Source: an uncultured Erysipelotrichaceae bacterium | GTDB taxonomy: Bacteria > Bacillota_I > Bacilli_A > Erysipelotrichales > Erysipelotrichaceae | Reading direction: 5' to 3' | DNA length: 14,093 nucleotides | Assembly (NCBI GenBank): GCA_902766675.1 | Contig: CACXEN010000058.1 | Coordinates: forward strand, 1-14,093 | In this document: piece by piece, positions 6,856 through 13,189 of the stretch | Numbering within the stretch: the first letter of the stretch is position 1 | Layout of the letters: each line of letters begins with the position of its first letter | Made by a program: the position numbers and the translations under genes | Notes under the pieces: generated by a model | Databases searched by the model: none | Told to the model about the DNA's origin: nothing | What the model saw: the letters and a program-made list of their open reading frames with translations, nothing else

Positions 6856-8417
6856 TATTTTGCTAATTCTTGTACACGTACTTCACGAATTAGTGTTACT
6901 TTTACTTGTCCAGGATATGTCATATCATTTTCAATCTTTTCACGGATATCATGTGCAATTTTAACCATTGCGATGTCATCCACTTTTTCAGGTTCAACAA
7001 GTACACGTACTTCTCTACCAGCTTGGATTGCGAAAGCTTTTTCAACACCCTCAAAGCCACTTGCAATCTTTTCTAAGCTTTCTAAACGGTTAATATAGCC
7101 TTCCATCGATTCATATCTAGCGCCAGGTCTAGCAGCTGATAGTGTATCTGCTGCTGCGACTAAATTCGCAATGATATCAATTGGTTCAGTATCACCATGG
7201 TGAGCAGCGATTGAATTAACAACAATATCATTTTCACCATATTTTTTCGCAACCTTCACACCTAATTCAACGTGGCTACCTTCTTGTTCGAAATCAAGTG
7301 CTTTACCAATGTCATGCAATAATCCAGCACGTTTTGCTAAACCTTGATTTAAACCAAGTTCTGCTGCCATCATACCAGCAAATGTAGCAACTTCCATAGA
7401 ATGTTCTAGACCATTTTGGCCATAACTATAACGGAAGCGCATTCTACCTAAGAGTTTTACCAACTCTTTATTCATCTTACCAATACCAAGTTGGAAAATT
7501 GCGTCATTACCAATTTTTAGAATTGTTTCATCTAATTCTTTTGTGACTTTTTCAACAACTTCTTCAATTCTTCCTGGTTGGATTCTTCCATCCTTCATTA
7601 AGATTTCCAAAGATTGTCTAGCAATTTCTCTTCGAATTGGATCAAAACAAGATACTGTAATGATATCTGGTGTATCATCGATGATTAAATCAACACCAGT
7701 AGCTTGTTCAATCGCTTTAATATTTCTACCTTCTCTACCAATGATGCGACCTTTCATCTCTTCACTTGGTAATGTAACAGTAGAAACTGTTCTTTCAATT
7801 GTTTCTTCTTGTGAATATCTTTGGATTGCAAGAGCAACAATATTTCGTGCAACATCAGAAGCCTTTGCTTCAGCTTCTTCTTGTTGATCATGCAAATACG
7901 TCGCAATTTCTTTTTGCGTACGCTTTTCAATGATATCCATTAGTTCTTTTTTTGCTTCATCTTGTGAAATATTCGCAATGCGTTCAAGTTCTACAACTTG
8001 ATTATCAATACGCTTTTGCAATTCCTCTTCCATTTTGCTGACATTTGCAAGTTTGGAATCTGCTAGTTTTTCTTTTTCATTGATTTTATTCTCTTTTTTA
8101 ACGAGATTTTCTTCACGGAAATTGATACTATCTTCTCTGCGAACTAATTTATTCTCAGTTTGCTGAATCTTTTCCCTTTGGCTTTTAATATCCTTTTCGG
8201 CTTGCAACTTCATTTCATATACTTGTTGCTTACCATCTAAATTAGCCTGACGGATTGCTGTTTCCGCTTTTGAATTAGCTTCATCTAGAATGTTTTGAGA
8301 TTTCTCTCTTGAACGATCTAGTCCAATCTTACCGGCAATTACCATAATGATAATACCGACAAGAATACCTACAATTCCAGCAATAATAGAAGGTAAACCG
8401 ATAGGTCCATTTGGCAT
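6855..8417 (-). CDS. rny: Ribonuclease Y
   Basis: RNase Y is the membrane-tethered endoribonuclease that begins mRNA decay in many Firmicutes. The protein has 520 residues, the same as the B. subtilis enzyme. It shows an N-terminal membrane helix (about 9-29), a long Lys/Glu/Gln-rich coiled coil (about 30-190), a KH RNA-binding domain with GRIIGREGRNIKAIEQ, and an HD phosphohydrolase domain with HSMEV, GLLHDIGKA and AAHHGDTEP that holds the metal-binding His and Asp residues. The ATG at 8417 has GGAGGA 9 bases upstream. A promoter about 50 bases upstream and the terminator at the stop codon make it a single-gene unit. An RNase J relative lies downstream on the same strand, so two RNA-decay factors sit close together. 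Confidence 0.98.
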   Translation of the reverse strand: MPNGPIGLPSIIAGIVGILVGIIIMVIAGKIGLDRSREKSQNILDEANSKAETAIRQANLDGKQQVYEMKLQAEKDIKSQREKIQQTENKLVRREDSINFREENLVKKENKINEKEKLADSKLANVSKMEEELQKRIDNQVVELERIANISQDEAKKELMDIIEKRTQKEIATYLHDQQEEAEAKASDVARNIVALAIQRYSQEETIERTVSTVTLPSEEMKGRIIGREGRNIKAIEQATGVDLIIDDTPDIITVSCFDPIRREIARQSLEILMKDGRIQPGRIEEVVEKVTKELDETILKIGNDAIFQLGIGKMNKELVKLLGRMRFRYSYGQNGLEHSMEVATFAGMMAAELGLNQGLAKRAGLLHDIGKALDFEQEGSHVELGVKVAKKYGENDIVVNSIAAHHGDTEPIDIIANLVAAADTLSAARPGARYESMEGYINRLESLEKIASGFEGVEKAFAIQAGREVRVLVEPEKVDDIAMVKIAHDIREKIENDMTYPGQVKVTLIREVRVQELAK

Positions 8418-8465
8418 ATCTATTTTTCCTCCATACTGCTTATTCTAGGGTTACACCCAAAAATT

Positions 8466-8494
8466 ATTATAATCTTTAATTGCTTTTTTCACAA
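8466..8494 (-). promoter_or_regulatory. rny promoter (sigma-A type)
   Basis: TTGTGA (4 of 6), a 17-bp spacer and a perfect TATAAT give a leader of about 42 bases with a tiny GGGT/ACCC hairpin and the GGAGGA site. Between this promoter and the upstream terminator (8495-8563) I see nothing else that I can support. Confidence 0.7.
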
Positions 8495-8563
8495 GGCATA
8501 GAAAAACGCACAATCAGCGGTTCAAAATCGAATAAAGACCCTGTTTTACAAGTGTTTTAGCAT

Positions 8564-8592
8564 ATAAAAAGACTATGGCATCTGCCATAGTC
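8564..8592 (-). terminator. Intrinsic terminator of the ula operon
   Basis: The 10-bp arms GACTATGGCA and TGCCATAGTC are perfect and are followed by TTTTTATAT. It lies 9 bases after the HAD phosphatase stop codon and ends the ascorbate operon before rny. Confidence 0.9.
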
Positions 8593-8601
8593 AACGCATG
8601 T

Positions 8602-9393
8602 TTATAGATTTAAATATTCTTTAATAAAACTGCTTACACCCATTTCACGATTTGACTTGCATATGTGTTTTGCATGTCTTTTCGCCTCTTCTTCACCATT
8701 TTCCATTGCAACACTTACTTCTGCAACTTTGAACATTGGTATATCTGTTTCATTATCCCCAAATACCATTGTTTCTTTTATATCGATATCAAGTATTTGT
8801 GCAATTCTTCTTAATGCTTCACCTTTATTACTTGTATCACTATTAATACAATATACAGTTTCATCTGCTTTCAAAAAGGCTACACTTTCACATTTTGAAG
8901 TAATTACATCATATACTTGTGGGAATATATCTAAATGATTGTAAAAATCAGCAGTTATTTTATAAAGATGCTCATTACTGATATCCATATCTTTTGAATA
9001 GTTAGTTTGAATATCTTGATAATACTTCGTTCTTACATCTAGAAATGGTGAAGCACCATTCTTATAAACATTTTCTAAAGTAAATGCACGATAAGAAATA
9101 TCATAATCCGCAAGTGTATGTACAAGATAGTTATTGTAAGTTTGATTTAGATAATCGGTAAAGATACTATTATGATTCTGATATAGAATAGCCCCATTGT
9201 TTGTGCCATATGGGATATCGATGTTTGCTTCATCTATATAATCTTTTAATAACTCCTCATTTCTTCCCGAAATAAAAGTAAGTAAAACCCCTTTTTCTTT
9301 CAATACTGGAATGAGTTTTAATAATTCTTTATCTAGTACTTTATTATCATCTAATGCAGTACCATCTAAATCACACGCAATTAACTTAATCAT
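8602..9393 (-). CDS. Cof-type HAD-superfamily phosphatase
   Basis: This is a soluble HAD hydrolase of the Cof/IIB type, a family that dephosphorylates sugar phosphates, nucleotides or PLP with Mg2+. It has 263 residues, a normal length. Motif I DLDGT (residues 8-12, nucleophile D8 and acid D10) is followed by motif II SGR in TFISGRNEE, a motif III lysine in SNKGEAL, and motif IV FGDNETD. A cap domain lies between motifs II and III. Its ATG overlaps the ulaE stop by 8 bases, so it is translationally coupled as the last gene of the ascorbate operon. That context suggests it clears a phosphorylated sugar or acid that accumulates when the pathway is overloaded. The substrate cannot be read from the sequence. 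Confidence 0.9.
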   Translation of the reverse strand: MIKLIACDLDGTALDDNKVLDKELLKLIPVLKEKGVLLTFISGRNEELLKDYIDEANIDIPYGTNNGAILYQNHNSIFTDYLNQTYNNYLVHTLADYDISYRAFTLENVYKNGASPFLDVRTKYYQDIQTNYSKDMDISNEHLYKITADFYNHLDIFPQVYDVITSKCESVAFLKADETVYCINSDTSNKGEALRRIAQILDIDIKETMVFGDNETDIPMFKVAEVSVAMENGEEEAKRHAKHICKSNREMGVSSFIKEYLNL

Positions 9394-10249
9394 TGAATAC
9401 CTTATCTAGTCTTTCTCTCAAGAATGTGCTTGAATCTTTAAGGTTTTCTTGCCAGCGATCAGGATAATCACACCAGAATTCACCATTAAACATTCTTACA
9501 CCTAAATCTTTCAATACTTTTAGATTACTTTCATAATCCGTTAATCCAGTACCCCAAACAACACTACGATCTGTTTTAGGTTTTGTTTCCTTTAAGTGAC
9601 AAGCTAATATATGACCTTTTCCAGTCATTAAATCTTCGTTCACAGTTTTTGTATAACCAAAATCATTTCTAGCACCTGCTAGATTTCCAATATCTGGATA
9701 TACACCAAGATATGGTGATTCACAATAATTGACGTATTCCATTGCCTTTTCAACCGTATCAATGAAATCTCTATCCATCATAGTCTCAAAACCAAGTAGA
9801 ACACCTTTTCTAGCAGCCATTCTCGTTGCGATTTTTAGATTCTTTTTGAATTCTTCTTTTGTTTCATCATTCGCTTCTTCATAATAGCAGTCATATCCAG
9901 CTAATTGAATAATTCGAATACCAATATCACTTGCAAAATCAATCGCCAATTCCATAATTTCCATTGCTTTGTCATGTTTTTCTTTTGGAAGTGATCCTAA
10001 AGAATATTTTCTTTGGGCACTAAAACACATTGTATAGATTGGTTGATTCACCTTTTTCATCGTTTCTACTAATGCATTTTTTTCATTATCACTCCAATAT
10101 AGTCGTGCAATCTTTTCATCCGTTTCATCAATTGAAATCTCCATCCAATCAAATCCACCTTCTTTACAGGCTAATAGTTTCTCTTCAAATGTTAAATCAG
10201 CAGGTACTGCTTTTTCATACATTCCTAATAGATATGGTTTATTGGCCAT
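9386..10249 (-). CDS. ulaE: L-ribulose/L-xylulose-5-phosphate 3-epimerase UlaE
   Basis: The enzyme converts L-xylulose-5-P to L-ribulose-5-P in ascorbate catabolism. The ATG at 10249 gives 287 residues (E. coli UlaE is 284). AGGAG lies 6 bases upstream, and the N-terminus [15 protein letters not shown] resembles IPLGIYEKALPA of E. coli. An in-frame ATG at 10267 has a poorer site. It is a TIM-barrel sugar-phosphate isomerase/epimerase with the metal-binding set E155 (GFETMM), D186 (YPDIGN), H218 (ACHLKE) and E257 (NGEFW). The start overlaps the end of ulaF by 11 bases and the stop overlaps the HAD gene, so all three appear translationally coupled. The product passes to UlaF. Confidence 0.94.
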   Translation of the reverse strand: MANKPYLLGMYEKAVPADLTFEEKLLACKEGGFDWMEISIDETDEKIARLYWSDNEKNALVETMKKVNQPIYTMCFSAQRKYSLGSLPKEKHDKAMEIMELAIDFASDIGIRIIQLAGYDCYYEEANDETKEEFKKNLKIATRMAARKGVLLGFETMMDRDFIDTVEKAMEYVNYCESPYLGVYPDIGNLAGARNDFGYTKTVNEDLMTGKGHILACHLKETKPKTDRSVVWGTGLTDYESNLKVLKDLGVRMFNGEFWCDYPDRWQENLKDSSTFLRERLDKVFND

Positions 10250-10931
10250 AATAAGCTCCTGGTCCATGCTTTCTCAAATAATGCTTATCCAATAATTCTT
10301 GTTGCATAGATTCCACATTAGGGTTTATCGATAATGTCTTTATTGCCATTTCACTTAGCACGTCTAAAACCACACTATTATGTACAGCATCTTTAGGATC
10401 TTTACCCCAAGTAAATGGTCCATGAGAATGTACTAATACGCCAGGCATTTGGTTAGGATCGATATTTCTCTTATTAAATTCTTCAACGATCACTTTACCT
10501 GTGTTCAATTCGTATTCACCTGCAATTTCTTCAGGTGTCATTTTTCTAGTGCATGGAATATCACCATAGAAATAATCGCCATGTGTTGTGCCAAGTGCAG
10601 GAATGTCTTTACCCGCTTGAGAGAAAGCAACAGCATTTATAGAATGTGTATGAACAACACCTCCAATATCTTTAAAGTTCTTATAGAATTCTAAATGTGT
10701 CATAAGATCAGAAGATGGTTTTAATTTAGAATCTACAACATTACCATCTAAATCTGTAATAACCATATCTTCAGGTTTCATCACATCATACTCAACGCCA
10801 CTTGGTTTAATAACTACTAAACCTTTCTCTCTATCAATTCCAGATACATTGCCCCAAGTAAAAGTAACTAAACCATACTTTGGCAATAACATATTGGCTT
10901 CAAACACTTCTCGTTTTAGGTCTTCTAACAT
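10239..10931 (-). CDS. ulaF: L-ribulose-5-phosphate 4-epimerase UlaF
   Basis: This class II aldolase-family zinc enzyme converts L-ribulose-5-P to D-xylulose-5-P, the exit to the pentose phosphate pathway. It has 230 residues, like AraD, SgbE and UlaF. Visible features are GNVSG near residue 27, KPSGV at 42-46, SSDLMTH at 73-79, zinc ligands H94 and H96 (VHTHS), D119 (THGDYF), a third histidine in VHSHGPF (168-170), and the C-terminal HGPGAYYGQ with the catalytic-type tyrosine. AGGAG lies 7 bases before the ATG. The gene starts 2 bases after the propeller protein. Naming it ulaF rather than araD rests on the operon context. Confidence 0.94.
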   Translation of the reverse strand: MLEDLKREVFEANMLLPKYGLVTFTWGNVSGIDREKGLVVIKPSGVEYDVMKPEDMVITDLDGNVVDSKLKPSSDLMTHLEFYKNFKDIGGVVHTHSINAVAFSQAGKDIPALGTTHGDYFYGDIPCTRKMTPEEIAGEYELNTGKVIVEEFNKRNIDPNQMPGVLVHSHGPFTWGKDPKDAVHNSVVLDVLSEMAIKTLSINPNVESMQQELLDKHYLRKHGPGAYYGQ

Positions 10932-10933
10932 GT

Positions 10934-11971
10934 TTATTCTCCTACATATTCATAAATAGCAGCTTCATTCAATGTATGGTTAGCTGAAAGAATATATTCT
11001 TTACCATTATGATGAATGACATCAATATTAGCTGGTCCAACACCTGATTCAACAATTGTTGGAACATATTCTCCATTTTCATACGTAATAACGAATAATT
11101 CTGCATCTACTCTTCTTACGCCACAAACAAAGCAATTCTTACCACCAAATGAAGATCCCACTAACGCATGCGCAAAGTCGATTTCATTTGGATATTTATA
11201 AACTTCTTTATATGTGCCATCTTCATTTTTATAAACTTTTATTGTATTTCCATGGAATGGTTCAATCGTAACCATTTCATCAACACCATCATTATCTAAA
11301 TCACTAAATGCAATTTCAGATATTCTACCATCCATTACCTTTTCAAGTTTCCAGTCTTCGCCATTGCATGGAGGTGTTAATCTTACAACACCTTGATCAC
11401 TTGCGAAGTATCCACAAACTTTACCTTCATATGTGCTTCTAGAATATCCATGATTATGATAGTAACCATCACCAATTTGACGTAATACAACATTATCATT
11501 ATCTAAATCAGCTGGTACTTCACCTACATAGATTTGACCTGGTCTAGTCCAATCTTCTTTATTTCTCTTATCGCGTGCAATCGTTGCACAAACTACATAA
11601 TCTTTATCATCAACATGATAAATATCAAATCTATGTAAATAAGGAAGATTGAAAACATCTTTCACTTCCCAACCATCATTTGTTTTCTTACCCCAAACAA
11701 GTTTAGAGTAGCTTGGAGAAATCTTTAAATAGAATTCATTAACTGCTAAGAATTCACCTTTTCTTGTTTCAAAAGGAATAATGGACATACATCCCCCTCT
11801 ATCACCATTCCAAAGTGTTTCCTTTTTATCAAAGTTTTCTCCTGTATAAGCGAAGCATTCACTATCAGGGTTTTCAGAAGCAAACAGTGCATATACATCA
11901 TCATCAATTTCAATGTGACTTGCACAATAACATCTAACTATTTCATCTAACTTTTTCTTTTCAAATTTCAT
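10934..11971 (-). CDS. Unrecognised protein, likely seven-bladed beta-propeller, in ascorbate operon
   Basis: I do not recognise a named family for this 345-residue protein. It has no signal peptide or membrane segment, so it is probably cytoplasmic. Strand-rich segments recur about every 45-60 residues, near 17, 61, 112, 173, 218, 267 and 314, each ending in a hydrophobic run such as [23 protein letters not shown] and YILSANH. This suggests seven propeller blades. Segment 5 carries a calcium-loop-like DLDNDGVDE (224-232), as in FG-GAP/VCBS repeats. Histidines lie near segment starts: H19, H113 (LHRFD), H172 and H174 (YHNHGYSR), H268 (FAHALVG), and H320, H321 and H332, and could form a metal site. 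It lies 8 bases after ulaC and 2 bases before ulaF. A GGAG site spans the ulaC end. Lactonase, dehydratase or lyase activity is possible because propellers are known in those classes, but the function is unknown. Confidence 0.85.
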   Translation of the reverse strand: MKFEKKKLDEIVRCYCASHIEIDDDVYALFASENPDSECFAYTGENFDKKETLWNGDRGGCMSIIPFETRKGEFLAVNEFYLKISPSYSKLVWGKKTNDGWEVKDVFNLPYLHRFDIYHVDDKDYVVCATIARDKRNKEDWTRPGQIYVGEVPADLDNDNVVLRQIGDGYYHNHGYSRSTYEGKVCGYFASDQGVVRLTPPCNGEDWKLEKVMDGRISEIAFSDLDNDGVDEMVTIEPFHGNTIKVYKNEDGTYKEVYKYPNEIDFAHALVGSSFGGKNCFVCGVRRVDAELFVITYENGEYVPTIVESGVGPANIDVIHHNGKEYILSANHTLNEAAIYEYVGE

Positions 11972-11979
11972 ACTTAGAT

Positions 11980-12444
11980 TTACTCCGCTTCTGCATATTT
12001 TTCAGCTACTGCCAATAATTCCTCATCGTTATTTGCTTCTAACATATCTGCAATTAGATCATCGTTCGATAATGCTTCAGCTAATTGCATCATATTATTC
12101 ATATGTTCTTCAGGATTGGAAGAAGCTAGCATAAAGAATAATCTAGCATCCTTTTCAGGATTGCCTTCTTCAAAGTGTACTGGTTCTTTTGTTTTCATAA
12201 AGCCAATACCAGTTTTTAATACACCCGGAGCATTTTCTGTGCTGTGTGGCATCGCAATATTAGGTGCAATTACAATATATGGTCCAAACTTTTCAACACA
12301 AGCAATGACTGCATCTACATATTGATCTTCAACATATCCCTCATTCTTTAAAGGAACTGCATTTGCTCTAATCGCATCACGCCAATCATCAAAACTATCC
12401 TCATAACAAGTTAGTTTTTTCTCAACTAGGTCTTTTAAAATCAT
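11980..12444 (-). CDS. ulaC: PTS EIIA component, ascorbate type (UlaC)
   Basis: This cytoplasmic phosphocarrier accepts phosphate from HPr and passes it to UlaB. The ATG at 12444 gives 154 residues, the length of E. coli UlaC. AGGTG lies 6 bases upstream, whereas the longer frame from 12474 starts inside the leader repeats and is rejected. It is a mannitol/fructose-type EIIA fold with the phosphorylated histidine H67 in IAPNIAMPHS, preceded by VEKFGPYIVIAPN, which closely resembles the E. coli version. Unusually, it is separated from ulaB by 395 bases with a terminator-like hairpin and a separate promoter. It heads the run ulaC, propeller, ulaF, ulaE, HAD with gaps of 8 bases or less or overlaps. 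Confidence 0.94.
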   Translation of the reverse strand: MILKDLVEKKLTCYEDSFDDWRDAIRANAVPLKNEGYVEDQYVDAVIACVEKFGPYIVIAPNIAMPHSTENAPGVLKTGIGFMKTKEPVHFEEGNPEKDARLFFMLASSNPEEHMNNMMQLAEALSNDDLIADMLEANNDEELLAVAEKYAEAE

Positions 12445-12458
12445 TATAATCACCTTTG

Positions 12459-12498
12459 TTAACTTAAACCTCAATAGTTAACATCCTTCCTAAGTTAA
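12459..12498 (-). promoter_or_regulatory. Operator-like inverted repeat before ulaC
   Basis: TTAACTTA and its reverse complement TAAGTTAA are separated by 24 bases, and a GTTAAC palindrome sits between them (12477-12482). The upstream arm touches the -10 box and the repeat spans the predicted transcription start, the classic place for a repressor site. Which protein binds is unknown, and no regulator gene is in the window. Confidence 0.4.
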
Positions 12499-12526
12499 TT
12501 ATAGTTATTATAAAAAACCACTTCAA
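12498..12526 (-). promoter_or_regulatory. Internal promoter for ulaC and downstream genes
   Basis: TTGAAG (-35), an exact 17-bp spacer and a perfect TATAAT lie 54 bases before the ulaC ATG. This implies a second transcription unit, ulaC to the HAD gene, separate from ulaA-ulaB. Confidence 0.65.
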
Positions 12527-12608
12527 TCTACGTTTATGATTGTTATATGAATTATTTGAACGATTGAAAATATCATAGTTATTATTCAGATTTGTTGAAT
12601 GTTTTCAA
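12522..12608. repeat. Cluster of TTGAA/TTCAA pentamers upstream of ulaC promoter
   Basis: Five TTGAA or TTCAA copies occur in 87 bp (12522, 12556, 12564, 12595 and 12604). They include a 7-bp inverted pair TTCAATC (12522-12528) and GATTGAA (12562-12568) that touches the -35 box. They may be activator or repressor half-sites, but the AT-rich sequence makes chance occurrence possible. Confidence 0.3.
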
Positions 12609-12719
12609 ATATCTATTTACATTTATTAAAATTAGTAAACCATCAATTACATAGCTAAAATTAAAAAGAGATTCTATTTCTAGAACCTCTTCCTCTAATG
12701 AATCAATTGTAGGCCACAT
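12582..12719 (-). CDS. Possible 45-residue small ORF or leader peptide
   Basis: An ATG at 12719 with an AAGGGG ribosome-like site 7 bases upstream opens 45 codons beginning MWPTIDSLEEEVLEIES. It has an acidic first third, a hydrophobic middle (YVIDGLLILINV) and two consecutive TAA stops. I recognise no family. A terminator-like hairpin falls inside the ORF, so it could be a leader peptide whose translation controls termination, a membrane-active micropeptide, or a chance ORF. The second half lies in very AT-rich DNA. Confidence 0.3.
   Translation of the reverse strand: MWPTIDSLEEEVLEIESLFNFSYVIDGLLILINVNRYLKTFNKSE
12660..12689 (-). terminator. Terminator-like hairpin between ulaB and ulaC
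   Basis: The 9-bp arms GAGGTTCTA and TAGAATCTC (one G-U pair) are closed by a GAAA tetraloop and followed by TTTTTAATTTT. It lies about 150 bases after the ulaB stop, so it would end or attenuate the ulaA-ulaB transcript before ulaC. Confidence 0.6.
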
Positions 12720-12839
12720 TATATTTCCCCTTTCGAAGAAATCGTAGCCGGAAATGATAACTCATATACTTCTCGACCATTTGGTCATGGCTCGTATTAT
12801 CTATAGATAGAGTAATAAGTCTGTCGTGACCGCAGTAGA
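12690..12839 (-). other. GC-richer segment after ulaB; structured RNA or gene remnant
   Basis: This segment is clearly less AT-rich than the sequence between 12445 and 12660. It can form alternative RNA pairings. GGTCA near the start can pair with TGACC, while the same TGACC region forms the hairpin GACCA-AA-TGGTC. CGAGCC can pair with GGCTACG (one bulge), and ATTTCC can pair with GGAAAT that overlaps the small-ORF ribosome site. One minus-strand frame is open across it and reads like protein (for example DQMVEKYMSYHFRLRFLRKG) but lacks a convincing start site and ends at TGA soon after 12710. I cannot decide between a regulatory RNA, a decayed gene and chance. Confidence 0.35.
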
Positions 12840-13130
12840 TTATTTAACTAAACCTGCTTCTACAATCTTTTCTTCGATTTCTTGTTCAGATAATAAGTTC
12901 TTTAAGCCGATAATCTTTGTGCCTTTATCTGCTGCGTTTTGGAAATTACCAACGAAGTTGCTAGCCACAAAGACAACATCATAGTTAGAAGCCATGCTAG
13001 TTGCTGCACCAACACTAGTGTGATCAACTTGCACATCAATACCTAATTTTTTAAAGACTTTAACTATCTTCATTTTAATGATTTGGCTTGAACCCATACC
13101 ATTACCACAAGCTGCGATTACTTTTAACAT
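12840..13130 (-). CDS. ulaB: PTS EIIB component, ascorbate type (UlaB)
   Basis: This small cytoplasmic PTS subunit carries phosphate on a cysteine from UlaC to the sugar bound by UlaA. It has 96 residues, near the usual 100 or so. The phosphorylation loop is at the N-terminus: MLKVIAACGNGMGSSQIIKMK, with C8 as the active cysteine, closely matching the ACGNGMGSS and VCGNGQGSS loops of the family. A Rossmann-like alternation continues with DVVFVASNFV and KIIGLKNLLS. GGAGGT lies 5 bases before the ATG. It follows ulaA by 59 bases (13131-13189), in which I see no terminator or promoter worth naming. Confidence 0.95.
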   Translation of the reverse strand: MLKVIAACGNGMGSSQIIKMKIVKVFKKLGIDVQVDHTSVGAATSMASNYDVVFVASNFVGNFQNAADKGTKIIGLKNLLSEQEIEEKIVEAGLVK

Positions 13131-13189
13131 AATTTACCTCCATGTCTATATAACCGAATATATGAGAATTGTCTTATTAAATATATGCT

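Noticed and set aside
8495..8563. Possible small RNA between the ula terminator and the rny promoter
   Set aside because: Only a 3-bp CGC/GCG helix before TTTTT was seen, with no good promoter.
12445..12474. Longer ulaC start at 12474
   Set aside because: The extra ten codons lie in the leader repeats, while the ATG at 12444 has AGGTG well placed and gives the family length.
12595..12612. Possible catabolite-repression (cre) site TTGAAAACATTCAA
   Set aside because: It lacks the central CG and other conserved positions of the cre consensus.
13141..13175. Weak ATATA/TATAT dyad between ulaA and ulaB
   Set aside because: It is A/T only, has no T tract and is expected by chance in such AT-rich sequence.
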